Origin: Planococcus citri
Taxonomy: Eukaryota > Arthropoda > Insecta > Hemiptera > Pseudococcidae
DNA length: 64,000 nucleotides
Direction: 5' to 3'
Assembly: GCF_950023065.1 (NCBI RefSeq)
Contig: NC_088677.1
Coordinates: 67,605,469-67,669,468, forward strand
Shown here: one piece after another, positions 11,661-25,009 of the stretch
How the letters are laid out: every line of letters starts with the position of its first letter
Position numbering within the stretch: position 1 is the stretch's first letter
The notes under the pieces: model-generated
Database searches by the model: none
What the model was told of the DNA's origin: nothing
What the model saw: only the letters and a program-made list of their open reading frames with translations
Program-made: the position numbers and the translations under genes

Positions 11661-14600
11661 ATTGAGAAATTTGGAAAACACAGTCAAATTAATGAAAAAA
11701 AATCCAATTCAGAATTATTTTTGTTTTCAACTCCTCTTCCAAAATGTATTCGATTCACATCTGAGCAATTGGCTGGAAAAATTTGTGGGGGGGGGATATG
11801 TGGTAAAAAGTTGGCAAAGTATGTCGAAAGAAGTTGGAAAAATTTCAGTCTCCCCCTCGCCCTCCACCAAGACGCATCACTTCGTCATGCCTGCGCCTCC
11901 CAAATCCCTTTGTAGGTTTAAAAATTTTTAAGGAAATGATTAAACTATGTGACAAATTGTTTATTATAGGTTTTTGGAGTTGTTGTTGTGAGGGAATATC
12001 ACTTTGTTTTTTTGCATGAGAGAGAGTCATTTGTAAGTTGTAACTATCCAATGTACGAGTATGAACTTTTTTCACTCCATCTCCCTGTGTATGTACAATT
12101 TATCATGGTTTTGTGCGAGTTTGCCTAGGCAACGGTTTAATTTTTAATTCCAATTTCCGCGTATTTTATTGTTTGATTTGACCACGGTACCTACTTTTGT
12201 TTGTGTTGTCGTTTTTCTCTTCTCTCACATACAACACGTGTATTTAAAAAGGCTCGATGATGGATTTTTCTCAGTATTTGGTTGTTTATTTGAGTATGTG
12301 TTGTGTACGTTGTTTTTTTGTTTGTAGCCAATATGATTGCGATGTACGAGTAACTAACGTTGGCATAATTGCCATAAGTAAACACACAAAGTCTTTGTAC
12401 GTGTTCTTTTTGCCTACCTTTTATTCTTCTTTTTGTTCTCTGGTGAAATGTTGAATTATTTAGGCACCTGCCCTGCGTACCTTTCTTTCTATTCGTATTG
12501 CTAATGTAAGAAAGACGCTTATTCGTATATTCTGTAAGATGATAATCGTTATGTATCTGTAGCTTCCCCGCACACGCGTGGTGTAATTCTCGGAAAGGAG
12601 GCGTTCGAGGCAGCATCGTTTATGATGAAAATGCGGATTAGATTATTTATTGCGGCGTTGATTTGCATTACGACGGATGTTTCGCACACGTATGTTTATG
12701 GCAGACGGATCGAACGTACCTACATGGAAAAACAAGCGAGCGAAAAAGAAAAAGAAGAGAAGTATGAAGCTCGCAGCGATGTCTGGTTACACCCATGGTA
12801 TCCTCTCTCTTCACTTGACTAAACCGTAAACACAACTTGTCGGTCATAAGAAAGGTGTGAAAAGTTTATCTATGGCAAGGATCGTGGCCGAGAGGGTGAG
12901 CAGGCAGAATGTGGTTTGTTGAAGAGTGTACCACTGTACCTACAAAAATCGCGAAATTTTTTTATGGCAAGTTTTACGAGTCACTTTTGTCATTTTTTTT
13001 CTCGCTCCAAATGATGGAGTATGAACGTGAAGTTTTTTCTTGTTGTTTTGATTTAATTTTTTTGTTTTCATTTTCTTTTTTTTTTTGGGGTTGTTTTTCT
13101 CAACTTTTCAAGGTCGGGAAAAGTTTGTCGAATGTGTTCTAAATTTGTTTTTCGAAACTCGAGTTGTTGTTTTGAAGTAATTTTAGAAAATGGTCATCGT
13201 ACCATTCGTGGTCAATGGTCGGTTTTCTTGAAATTGGATATTTTTTAGAAGATTTTGGTCATAAACATACTTAATAGGTAGGTAAATGAGTTTCCTATTA
13301 TCCAGGAATGCGAATCAATTTGATTTGTTCTAATACCTATAATTATCTACTGTCATTCTTTAATAATTGCTAAATTGGTAGGTAGGTAGTAGGTACCTAT
13401 TTATAAAACATATTCAAAAAATATCCTCATTGAAAAGAAAAATCACTCTAATGACGATCTGTCTGAAGAAGAAGGAGAAAAAAAGAAGAAAATAAAACTT
13501 TCGGGTAACTGTTGAAATCTCCAGAGAGAAAAGAAAAACGACTACAACAATACCAGGTACGCCACTAAAACACTTGAAAAATTCGCGTTTCGCGATCTCC
13601 GGAAGATATATTTGCTGTGTTCTGAAAACATTCAAGTTGCGTAATAGGGCTGGAGGCCGTTTAAAATAAAAAATTCTCCGGGGTCTTATCCGATTAAAGG
13701 GAGAAAAAAATTCGAACGCGAAAATAAGAGAAAAAAACACTTTACTGGGAACAAAAAAAAAGACTCGTCGATTTGTTAAGTATAATAACGCGAGCTACCG
13801 GTTAACTTTTCTTTTCACGGTGATGGGCAACAGTGTCATCGAAATATTCGGCGATATGAGAGAGAAATCGTGAGGAGGGCGAGGAGCAAAGAGGGCGAAT
13901 AATGAATTTGAAAATGACGCAAAATGAGCAATTTAGACGTCATTCGATTTGTGCGATAAAAAGGGATTCCGTGTATTGCATCGTTTTAGCGTGCGGTAGT
14001 CGTCTTTGAGCGGTATGGGAGATAGAAGATCCGAGCAGGAAACAGAAAAAGTTAGAGAAAGGCGAAAGCGGAGGAAAAAAGGCCCCAGGAATCTCATGGG
14101 AATACGTGTACCGCGCCGTATAAAAGCTTCTATAAACACTGAACCGATTGTACCTACTCGTGGTATACGTGGTGTTTTTGTGGTTCTGGAATAAACGATG
14201 AAGGAATGCGGTAAAAAGTTTAGATATCAGAAAAGGGATTTGTTTTTGTACCTAACTAATAAAATGTGCTAGATGATGAACTATATGTAGTAGATCGATT
14301 AAAGAACCATAACTAAATGAAAAGCTTCATAAGATGGAATTGAAGTGATGGGTTTTGACTTGATGTTTTATAGTCTAAACTAAAACAATTGAATCCTCAA
14401 ATCCAGATTACATAATTTGGTTTCTTCTTATTTGAAAAAAATGTAGCTATTTAATGTACTTACTTACATTTAGTTTGCTATTTCATTAGAATGAAACCTT
14501 TGCATTTGGCCAGTAGCGTGAGTATCCCAAAATAATAATCTGCTTACTTACTCATTTATTATATAAAATTAATCAAAATCTTAATTAAAGTTCGGACTTT

Positions 14601-15300
14601 TGTTCTGGCAAATGCCTCGTGGGATTTTTATTATCATTCTTCAAAATGAAAACAAACTACTACGTATAGGAAGATAAATCGCTGTGGAATTTTGCAACGA
14701 GGGTAACAGATTTTCCCCTAGGAATACCCCTCCCCCTCCACCCCAGTTGAAGGCCACTGTAGAAATCTCAAAAATTATTTAAATAAGGTTACACTGGTTA
14801 CAGTTTTAGTAGGTAGCAGGTACCACCATCTTGTACAATGCGTACCTCGAATGTATGTACTGCAGTGCCTGTTAATTGACGAATAATGCAATATTTTGTG
14901 GAAATGTTGCTGTACGGTTTTTGTGAACTGTTGCATCTTTTGAGCACTATTGTACTTCAAGGTTCAGAATCAGACAGGAAAACAAAAAGGCTCATTCTAA
15001 TGAGGCAAATAGGAATGTCCACATTTAGGTGGTCAAAACTGCATTCCCATCCGCCAGCTCTACAGTTACATGGGGTTTCTTGCAACTTAAACGCAGTAAC
15101 TTTAACTTACACTGTTCAATGCTTACAAGCATGCTCTGAATATTAGAACCATCACGCTGATTAGTCACATACTGAAACTTCTGATGGTCATAAAATTATT
15201 TCTAGAGACGCAAATTACTAATCAGAACCCATGCCAAAATGTTTGATGTATCAAAACATCATGTAGGCTCAAAAAATCATAGTTCAGATGAAATCCGGAT
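11661..15300. other. No supported gene
   Basis: No convincing exon is visible. Moderately CpG-containing stretches occur at 12,450-12,850 and 13,500-14,200. A small ORF at 12,622-12,822 is listed separately. The remainder is AT-rich with simple TAGGTAGGTA words (for example 13,375-13,400). Confidence 0.55.
12622..12822 (+). CDS. Unrecognised 66-codon ORF with a possible signal peptide
   Basis: The frame starts at the first of two ATG codons and opens with a hydrophobic segment preceded by positive charge (MMKMRIRLFIAALICITTD). It continues with a dibasic YGRR, then a Glu/Lys-rich stretch (EKQASEKEKEEKYEAR), and ends LHPWYPLSSLD. A hydrophobic leader followed by a dibasic site resembles small secreted peptide precursors in general, but I recognise no family and see no splice or promoter signals. 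Most ORFs of this length in such DNA are chance. Confidence 0.12.
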   Translation: MMKMRIRLFIAALICITTDVSHTYVYGRRIERTYMEKQASEKEKEEKYEARSDVWLHPWYPLSSLD

Positions 15301-17738
15301 TCTGATTTGAGGCCATTGAGAAAAAGGTTTTGATTCCCAAGTAGCAATATTATTGATATTATATATACCTATTCAATTTTTTTCTGAGAGTGATTTGGGT
15401 TTTGGTTTTGGGTCTGGATTTGAAACTGGTTTAAATTCATGTCAGGTTCACACAAAGTTCGGTTGTTTCAGTTTCAGATTGGGTTTTGGTTTTGGCCTTT
15501 TGGGTTCTTGAAAAAAAATTTTGTTTTATGTTGAAATGGGTTTGGTTTTTGGTCAGGTTCAATGAAAAATAATGTACAATTTTCAGTGATGTGAATCCTT
15601 TTTCAAAATGATTTCAGTATCCATTTTCATTCACATTTTTCCATTTTTGTAATAAGATGGAGATGGCCTTGAAAAAAGTACCTATCGACATGATTTTACA
15701 TGGATGTAAAATTGAAAAAATTAGAACATTTGTCCCAAATAAGGTAAATAAGGGTAAGTTCACAATAACTTGGCAAGACTTGACATTTTTTTTCTTCAAA
15801 ATATGCTTCTGAGTTCTGAAAAATGTCATGGAAGGAATCATCATGCAAATGGAAATGTCAAAGTCCAGGATGAAAAGAGCATATCAGTTGTGTTGGTCTA
15901 GGTCTAGTTGTTAGAAACTCAGTAATTCAAGATCACACTTCACCCAAGTGAGATTTTTTTTCTCTACAATTTTTTTTTTAGTGAGGGTTTTTCAGGAATA
16001 TGTACTCCTTTTTGAAATGAAAGAGATTTGGCCACTGTTTAACATATGTATTTTCAATCAAAATTGCGCATGGACTTGAACAATCGCCATCAATGTCAAG
16101 ACCGTGTCAAGACTAAGATGAATGGGAGACCATAGTATTAATTTTGATATCAACTTCTCACTTGTTTTGCATCAACATAACAACATTGGTGTCAAACTGT
16201 TGACTAATTTAACACAACCTAGTGTTAGTGACGGATTAGGGATCTCATCTTCATCTTTTTCATCAACTTTGCAGGCATAAATATTGTGCTACAATGGGTA
16301 ATCTGTATTACAACCTTTTCACAGATTTTAGGATAATTTCCTGGAAAAAGGTATCAATATATTTTTGTGATTGTCAGTTACTTTGATGCTTTTACCAGAG
16401 TTTTTCTATTGTTTCAACACATTATCAACACTTTGGAAATAAGTGGTTCCCAGTTTCAGTTCCCAAAAGGTTCTCAGACGTGGCTTTGAAATGGGTTTGT
16501 TTTGGTTCCAAAAGGTATCTTTCACATTGTTCTTCCAAAACGGTTCTCAATTTTTTTCAAACTCAAATGAGTTGAACGGTTCTGGTGGTTCCTTTTACTT
16601 CTACTTTGATGTTTTGCTGATGGTGCTCGTGGTCCTACCAGTCCAAATGGTTCCAGATCCAAAAATGGAAAAAAATCCAAGTTTCAATGATCATAACTCA
16701 ATTGGTTCTAACAGTTCTAAATTTTTTCAAAATCATTTTGTACCTATGGCCATGGTTGTTCTTTTGGGTCCTTTCTTTTCCAAATTTTGAAACGGTTCTG
16801 ATGGTTTTGGTTCCCGATTCAGCTGACCAAAAAAAGTGATGATGGTGACTCCAAACCGTGTTTGTTCCAAATGATTTTCAACTCTGCAACCAAGTAATAA
16901 GAGAATCTGGTATTTCAATTCATGTCTACAACACATGGAGAAGTCAAGATGTCAAGACAGCTTTAAGAATAATGGAATTGAATGAATAAAATGGGAAATA
17001 TATAATCGCAGGACAGAAAAGGGTGTTTGAACGACAACAGCAAACGACAATAAAAGCTGTGGTAGTGACAACTTGAATATTTACAACGACAGGTTTTCAA
17101 CGATAAAATAATGAGTCAGCACAAAGCACAACTATTTTTAACTATGAATCACGACAACTCCTCCCACCAAAAAAGCATGTCTAAGTGGCAGAATAAAATT
17201 TTAAACAACAGAACAATGTATGACCAATTGCATATCTGAAAATACACGAAAAAGCGATAAATAAAATATTGGATTGGGAAGCTAGCAAAAATAATTAAAA
17301 ATTGCTCTAAAGTACTGCAAAAACTGTGTGACAATTTTCAGATGTGAAGTATGAGCTTCCTATGGACTTATTGAGATTGCAATTTGCATAATAATAATAT
17401 ACCTTTGTGTTCTATGATAATGAGAATGTGCCAATTTTTCCAAAAAAAAAAAATGAAGTTCATGACACTTTATGACATTAATTTTCAAAAACATGGCATG
17501 TGACATACAAGTCGAAGGACATTTGGGGTATAAAATCGAATGTACACCAATGAAAGGGGGGCTAAAAATCTCAATACCAAATGTAAAATGTGAGGGAGGT
17601 GATGCTTGCATGGACCAAAAAAATCATGCTAAAACTGTTGAGAAATTTGCTGTGTACACAAAATTTACCACTTTTTAAGAACTACCCACCTATCATTTTA
17701 TGAAAATTTCTGACTATATATACATATGGAACTTGCTT
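15301..17738. repeat. GT-rich simple repeats (GGTTTTGG / GGTTCC); otherwise no gene
   Basis: Positions 15,400-15,560 consist of degenerate GGGTTTTGGTTTTGG words. Positions 16,440-16,870 consist of degenerate GGTTCCxAAAxGGTTCT words, producing a long but low-complexity open frame (16,443-16,790) that I do not accept as a gene. Positions 16,990-17,150 have recurrent ACGACAA words. No exon is supported. Confidence 0.55.
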
Positions 17739-18113
17739 ACTATCCGAGACCCGGTACATCGTACTGACGATCCGAGGCCCGCGTCTTTGACACTTAGAAA
17801 AATTTTAAAGAGTGCCTAGTAAATTCGTTCGCGCATGCGCCTCGATAGCGGCTAATAAGCCGGGTCTAGAGCCGTTGGTGCGATCTCCAATGAGTGATTT
17901 TTATAGGAATGGCGCTAGTGTGAAGTTTCTGTGTGGGGTGAAGTAAGGTAAGCTGTATATACTGTAGGTATGATACCTACTTTGTGAGTCCCAGACAAAA
18001 ATTTGTCTATAGCATCCCTAAGGTGCGTACATCATAAAAATATAGTTTTTAATCGAAAAACGTTCCGAGACCCGCTAACGGGCCTCGGAACGTCGCGTCG
18101 GGTCTCGGATAGT
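17739..18113. mobile_element. 375-bp inverted-repeat (MITE/foldback-like) element
   Basis: The left end ACTATCCGAGACCCG (17,739-17,753) is the exact reverse complement of the right end CGGGTCTCGGATAGT (18,099-18,113). A second nested inverted pair, CCGAGGCCCG near 17,771 and CGGGCCTCGG near 18,079, lies inside. Positions 18,061-18,092 alone form a near-perfect 14-bp hairpin (CGTTCCGAGACCCG, loop CTAA, CGGGCCTCGGAACG) with one mismatch. The element is much more GC-rich than its flanks. No obvious target duplication is seen. It has no coding capacity. Confidence 0.7.
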
Positions 18114-19690
18114 CGATGTCACTTCCAGAAACGGGCCTGTATAAGCTGTAGCAAGCCTGTATATATATTTTTTTCATTTTATTCGATTTGTAACTTTTTT
18201 GGTAAAATAAAAATAGACGTGTTGATACTGTTGATGGATTAAAATAAAAATAAAAATAGACCTGTTGACAGATATTTCTATCATGATTTTTTTTTATTAT
18301 TGTCCTTCAATTTATTCAAGCGCCGTTCAATTTTTTATTTGTCATGGACATTTTTCATCTGTCGTGCAAATATATGATTGTCGTTCAATTTTTTTTCTGC
18401 CGTTCAATTTCTTTTTTGGTTGGGCACTTCTTTTATTTGTAGGGCCTGCCGTTTAGACCACCTTTTCTGTCCTGCGATTCACCTATTCTGTCGTAATGAT
18501 AAATCATACCCGAATAAAATGACTGTGTCACAATTTTTTGTGGCCAGACCTGACGAGTTTTTTAATCCTATAATTTGGTAGTCAGTCTAGGTTTACACAC
18601 CTGGTAGCAAAATTGCAATTTTATTCATTTATGCTTCTGCTACAGTAAAAGAAGCATCAGACGATTAAGTAACTCTGAAAAACTAATGATGCAACTTACC
18701 TTGTTGTTGGCTGGTGTCTTTCAGTCATCGATTGATGCCAGCTATTTTGGATATGCATGCACCATTCTGTTGCCTGTGTGTCGGCATCAAGGTTGAGGAT
18801 GATACAATTGATACATTATTGAGAGGATTCAGGTATGGGATTCTTTGGAGAAATCCTTTAGGATTCGAGTAATGCAGGAAGCAGCTTTATGGTATCCATT
18901 GAACCATGATCATAGGAAAATGAATTTTGACTTTTTTGAGTAGGTAGTGGGTTGGGTTTACTCCTATTACGTACAATAGGCATGTGCTGAGGTAGAATAG
19001 AAAATGAGTAGGCAGCAGTGGTGTTGTGAGGGTGAAGACTGAAGAGGCACGTGTACCTGTCCACATGTAGTTTTCATTTACTAGTCTCATTCACACTGTA
19101 TTGTATGCCACACATTCCTAATTGCTTGTCATATGGCGCTCATGCTTCCCGTAAACGCATATTCTTTCATCATGTTTAATCTGTATTCTTTGTGTTTTGA
19201 GAATTGAAACAATGAACCAGTTAGTGCGAATTGCAATATTGTGTATAATACTGTAGATACATACCTGGAGATTGAGTGATTGTTTAGTGCATCATTGTTG
19301 TACTTTCTGGTTTTGTATGCAGATGCACATTGCAAATAAGTACCTAGCCATTTCCTGTACCCCTGTGGCCTGTCCCAGTATTGAAATAATAGAATAGAGA
19401 CAACGCATACTGAGACTATGATCTGTTCTGTTCCTGTACTTTTTTTTCAGCCTTTTATGTCTTGAAACACTGGACACCAGCATGTGAATAATTGTGATAT
19501 TAATAATTATAGTATAGTGTATGTAGGATTGTAGGTGTGTAAATTAAATAATTACATGATATGTTTTGGTGCATATTTTTATTCACTGTATTTTCTCTCT
19601 CGCTGGGTATGATGCACATTGAGGATGCTCCTTATCCTTATCTCAATATTGAAATCGGTTTGGAGGAATTGAAGTAAACCGTAAAATCCA
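18114..19690. other. No gene seen; short degenerate 'CGTTCAATTTTTT' repeat
   Basis: Positions 18,296-18,460 contain several degenerate TGTCGTTCAATTTTTT words. Positions 18,183-18,265 contain a small direct repeat (AAAATAAAAATAGACSTGTTG). The rest is unremarkable AT-rich DNA with no supported exon. Confidence 0.55.
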
Positions 19691-22250
19691 TAGAGGGAGT
19701 ACAAAAGTACGTAGAGTACCGAGTATGTGCGTGTGCATGCATACGCATGCTACCCCTTGCCATGGCATCGCTAAGTACTCGACGAGTGCGTGGTGCGTAT
19801 TACATAGTTACACCGTGGAGAAAAGCTACCCCTTAGGACGGGGTGAGGCAGCGAGAGTGGGACGACGTCGTCGAGTACACGGAATACGTACGTACGGAGT
19901 ACCACCAGGAGGAATACGTACGTACGTAAACGTGAAACGTGAATTTTCACCCCGTTTCGGCACAGAGGCTCGGGCTTGTTGGGCATCGGGCGGTATTTTC
20001 TCGCTCTCCTACTATCGGCGGTGGTACTCGCTACACTGGCGCGCTGATACCGAAGCCGAAGCCGGTGTGTAGGTACATTATATACACGCCGTGTAGTTAC
20101 TACGCGTACGTAAACGTTCGTCTTCTTCGTACAACGAGTGCGAGTGCGAGGAGTATACGCTCTTCATACCATACCATTCCATTCCACCATTCCATACCCA
20201 TACCCATCGCGGCTGGCAATAACAACAACACTATATTCACGAGCAGGAGCAGGCATACTCACTCGCGAGTAGTGTATAGAGTGTACACGCTACAAGCCGA
20301 CCCGAAACGATACGAAATACGAATCCGACTCCTCGAGGAGGCGAAAAGTACACCGCGCGCGCGGATCACTGTGTAGTGTGTATGTTCGCTCTCGCACTCT
20401 CATTACTACATTACGGCGTGTACTCACGCACTAAATCGACGAGTTCGGTGTTCGTTTTTTTTTTTCAATTTTACTATTTTTTTTTTCGCATCGTAATTAT
20501 TCGTCAAGTAGTGTCGGCGTGAAAATTTTTAAAAAATTTCAGAAAAATAAATCGTCGGTTGTGCTCGGAGTTTTTAAGTGCGTGGTTTTTTAAATACGAG
20601 TCGAATATTTTCGTAATATTTCTACTGTATAGTGCTGGCACACGTGAACAGCTGATAATTTTTTTACGCCGAAGGTGGGTTGTATTGAGAAATTTTGGTT
20701 ATTTTTTCACGGTGATAATTTTTTTTAGAGCAAAGTGTTGTGTTGTTTTTTTTCAATTTTTTTTTTTTTTTTTTTTTTTTTTGTTGATGAAATGAATATT
20801 TTTTTCTGAATTTCAGGTATCCTTATATTTTTGTTAATTATTTGTGAATTTTTTCGGGGTGTTTTTTTTTTGGTTTGCATCAGTGTATATTGTATTGGTG
20901 TTTTTTGATATTGTTTTATGAATGATTGTTTGGTATCGGGTGAGTTTTTTGAATTTTTCTTACCCTTCGAACGGTATTTCCGGCTGTTTCCAATAATATA
21001 ACCTGAGCAGGATCAGGAGTGAAGGCTGAGGAGTGAAGAGTTTTTTTCAAGTGTTTTTTTGCATCAATTTTTGTGATCACCTGTTCTGAATGATGTATTT
21101 ACTCGGTGCTCTAGCATCAGAAAACACATTTTTCAGGTACCGGTAATATCTCGTCGATAAGATAGTTGTTTTTAGCCAAAAATAAACAAATTTTAGTTCC
21201 ATTTTGGTGAAAAAACAACATCATCGGGAATTCTCGTCGTATACGATTATTGAAAGGGTATTTCCTCAATGTGTTCTTGTTTTCGATATTTATCGATTCT
21301 TCGAGGATAGTTCGGTCTTCGGTCGTACGAATTGAATACAAACAGGAAACGATTAACTCTATTCTGGAGCTCTGTATGAAATAGCCAAGTATTGAAAAAA
21401 TTTACGCACAATTAGGCCAACAGGTGATACAGAGGTGTTAATATAGGTAGTATGTCGTATAGTTCGTACACTGTGAGGTGGTGTATCTTGAAATAGAGGT
21501 ATTTACTTGCGTCCAGATAGCGTCACTGTACAATGCAACGGTGTACGACCTGAGCATCGCGGGAGACGGCAGGGCAGGCAGGGGGTAGAGAGGCTACGCA
21601 TATACCATAATAATATATTTGATAGATAGTAGTGTACGTAGTTAAAGATACCGATTGGTATATAGAGTGTATATTTTGCGCGCGGCGGGTACATATTATT
21701 ATTACTTATACACAGTGTGTAAATGAAGATAGGACCACAACAGTGAGCAGAGCACGAGCAGAGGAGAGTAAGTAAGCAAAACACTCTGTTAGAGTAAGTG
21801 AGAAAGAGAGAGTGAGTGAGAGGAGCTGCAACTACTACGACGACGACGACTACGGTGACTGAGGGCGGCAGCGGAGCGGCGAAAACGAGAGAGCAATTAT
21901 TAATAAAATTATGTGTACGTCGATTAGTCGAACGCTAATCTGTTGTATGGGTCAAACGTGCCGTATTTGTGTTCGTTTTACGACGACGATTTAACGATAA
22001 TTGAAATTGAAAAAAATTTCGACGAGATTTCCGTTTACCAAAATATTTTGTGACCGGTGGAAATTTTTGTTTTTTTGAGAAATATCGAGTTGTAAAATTT
22101 TTCCAAGTTCGCGAAATTTTTTTCCATAGTGAAGTGACATAGTGTGGTGCTTGGATCGTGAAAATTTTTTGAAAATACTGAAAAATTGAGCACGATTGTG
22201 GCTGTAGTAGATGTGGAGATGTGCAGGTGTTTTCTCGATCGACGAGTGTA
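19690..22250 (+). promoter_or_regulatory. ab: Probable promoter / 5' noncoding region of abrupt
   Basis: This interval contains two GC- and CpG-richer blocks (about 19,690-20,450 and 21,490-22,000). They include GTACGTACG and GCATGCATACGCATGC words, and an ACGACGACG run near 21,837-21,851. They stand out from the AT-rich surroundings and lie directly upstream of a plausible 5' splice donor at 22,296. Open frames within (for example 19,939-20,376) are biased toward Arg, Ser, Tyr and Ile and lack splice context. I infer that the transcription start lies here because insect BTB-ZF genes commonly have a noncoding first exon before a very long first intron. There is no direct TSS evidence. Confidence 0.35.
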
Positions 22251-22295
22251 ATGAATCAATTGTTGTTGGGGAAATTTGACAAGGTTATCGCTCAA
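22251..22295 (+). other. ab: Inferred end of noncoding exon 1, with a uORF
   Basis: A donor-like sequence CTCAA|GTATGT occurs at 22,296, downstream of the CpG-rich block. An ATG at 22,251 opens 15 codons up to this donor. Joined to the acceptor at 40,022, the frame continues for three codons (AAA CGA ATT) and stops at TGA, so it would be an 18-codon upstream ORF rather than an N-terminal extension. The exon itself is an inference from position and the donor sequence only. Other first exons in 22-40 kb are possible. Confidence 0.28.
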
Positions 22296-23312
22296 GTATG
22301 TACCTCTTACCTTTTGCTGGTTGTGTTGTGATTTTTTGTGTTTTTTTTGGGGGGAAAGGGTAAACGAGGGTTGTTTATCGTTGGTATTTTGAAAAAGATG
22401 ATTCAGTGCAGGGTGATTGATGAACGAGTGACGTGTTATCTGGTGACGAATGATTATTGCAAAAGATAAGGATTTTTATCGCGATGAAATTTTGAAACTG
22501 ATAAGGGTGCATTGTGCCTACGTCTCTACGTGTTTCTTCGGTTTGTGATTTTTTTTTTTTTCTAAATCTCGACTGATAACGTTCATAATCCGGACAATAG
22601 TTTTTACCGGTGACTAATAAATTTGAATTTATGTAAGGTGAGATCTATTTTGCAGTGAAAATGTATTTTTTTATTTGGCCCGAAGTACGAAAAAATTTTA
22701 CGAACCGAAGGAGATAACAGTTGTAAAATTTTTCGAGATGTAATATTTCGACTACTTATTTCGAGAGGTGTTTTTTTATGCATTTCGATAAGAGAGGTGT
22801 AATATTTGCTCATTTTGATGCCCGAAGCTTGATTTTTATTTGTTTTTGATTATGCACGTAATTTTTTATTACGAGCCTTGTTTGCGATTGAGAATTTTTT
22901 TACAGTATATATAAGTATATTTTTTTCGAAAATCGCGATTATAGAACGTAGTAGTAGTGGTGGTAGTAGGTAATTATACAGCCTCGATTGCGAATTGAAT
23001 TGACTGATAAGAGGTTTTGAAAACGTGTAATTATATTTTTATCGAGTACACGTACCTACTCGATGAATTTATTTAGTGTGTTTTTTTTCTCTCTATAGTC
23101 TATCTTGGAAAATGGATGTAATTGAGAAAAATTTTACGATGATCGATAAAAATAATGCTGTCGGGGGTGACGATGTTGAGAAATATTTGCAGTGTTTTTT
23201 TTTGGTGTGATTAATTTTAACGCGAGGAGTATTTTTTTATTTTGCTAAATTGTTTTTTTGTTTTTTTTTTTTTGGAATTTTATTTGCTAAGTGTGAAATT
23301 TTGATGGATAAA

Positions 23313-23520
23313 AGGGTGGAAATGATGATACTGCTTGAAACAATACGTTGTTTATCTCGAAATAATCGATAAGAAAAAAATGAAAATTTAAATTGGGAAA
23401 AATTGAAGGAAACAGGAGTGTGATTAATTTCAACTGGGTGGAAATAATGATACTGCTTGAAACAATGCGTTGTTTATCTCGAAATGATCGATAAGGAAAT
23501 GATGAAAATTTAAATTATTG
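23313..23520. repeat. Two-copy tandem duplication, 122-bp period
   Basis: GGGTGGAAATGATGATACTG at 23,313 recurs as GGGTGGAAATAATGATACTG at 23,435. The similarity continues through AAACAATRCGTTGTTTATCT and an ATCGATAAG word. GTGTGATTAATTT also occurs at both about 23,207 and 23,419, suggesting an older third partial copy. Confidence 0.75.
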
Positions 23521-25009
23521 GAAAAACAGAAATGTTGATCGTTTTAATGGTTCAATCAGTGTTAAAATTTGGTTTTATTGTAACAATAAAAAAAAATTAT
23601 AAATGTACATTAATTTTTTTAAAATTTTTTGATACAAAATAATAACGTTAAAATTGATAACAATTGGTGTATAAAATTTCAAAATGAATTTTGAGAACGA
23701 ACGTTTAATCGCACGAGCTTTTTACTCGTGTTTCATCTTCATTTTCTGTTGATTTTTTGATTTTTTTTACGATGTTTTAAAATTATATACTTAGTTGAAC
23801 TGTTTTCGTAAAAAATTGGAAAAGTAATGTTTAGTAGTGACATTTTTGGACCTTTTGAATTTTTTTGTAAATTTTTTCCTTAATTTTCAACCTGTTTGCG
23901 TTGAATTGCAATTTACCAAATATGATTGTAGTACATAAATTATTGTATCAAATTTCTTATCAATAATTCGAAAATGATCGTACTTTGATTAAAGTATTTT
24001 TTTTTCAGTATGGGTGGTGAATTATTTCAACGTAACGTTTATTTTGATCTAAAAGGAAGCTCTAAAAGTGCGGGAAAAGTTGTACATTTTCCTGAAAAGT
24101 GAAAATTTGAAATGAAAATCTACTTATTTTTTAGTTCAGTTTTTTTGGAATACTTGATTTTATTTGTTGATTAAAAAATAACGCTGTCGATGTTGATTCG
24201 AGATGTTGACCGGTCGATAAAGTCGAAAATTGGAATTTTTAGTCGAGAAGTTGAGGGAAAAATTGATAATTTTGTTTTTCGAAATTCGATTATCTCTCTG
24301 TAATTGTTCGGTTTCATTAATCAATCGAATTTTTGGAAATCGTAGTTCTAAAAGCGTAGAAAAAAATTTGTGAATTTTGTTTTACGAAATCTGATCTGAG
24401 ATAAATTCAATTTTGTGAATTGAACGAATTTTTCATCAGGAAGATAAGGAAGGGTGGAAATAAATTGTAGGATGAGAAGAAGTTTGAAGAAAAAGCTCTG
24501 ATAATGTAATTGAATAATAACTGTTCCTTTTCAGACTAAATTTTTTAGTTACTTTTCACCCTCTGCAAAAAAAAAGTCGAATAATAAATTGTTTCAAAAT
24601 TGAATCAGTTTTGGTTTCTTTCTCAAGTTTTTCTGTGAAATACGAATGTTAATTATCTACGTAGAATTCAGTTCTTTATGAATAATTTCGATGTTTTACA
24701 TAAGTAGTAATTTTAATGTAGACCTGAAATTATTGAAATTTCAGTGAAAATAACAAAAAAAAAGTTCCTTGAAGTATTTATTTATTTTCTGGTATGATTA
24801 ACTGAATTGGATCGTTCAAGTTCTTAATGGTTTTCGAGATTCAATAATTGGATATTGTTCGAAATTCGAATATTGTATCATTTTTAAGTAAGATTTTAAA
24901 ATTTTCTAGCTCATAATATTCTGGATTAGGTATTTTTATTTTTCATATTTTGGTAAAAATTTGAATTTTTTGGGTCGCGATTATTCTGAGAATGTCCCAA
25001 CATTGCCAT

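Noticed and set aside
16443..16790. 115-codon ORF
   Set aside because: It is produced by the degenerate GGTTCC/CAAAA simple repeat. The composition (Phe, Ser, Val, Gly) follows the repeat.
19939..20376. 145-codon plus-strand ORF in the CpG-rich block upstream of abrupt
   Set aside because: Biased Arg/Ser/Tyr/Ile composition, no domain, overlapping open frames on the other strand and no splice signals. More likely promoter or 5' UTR.
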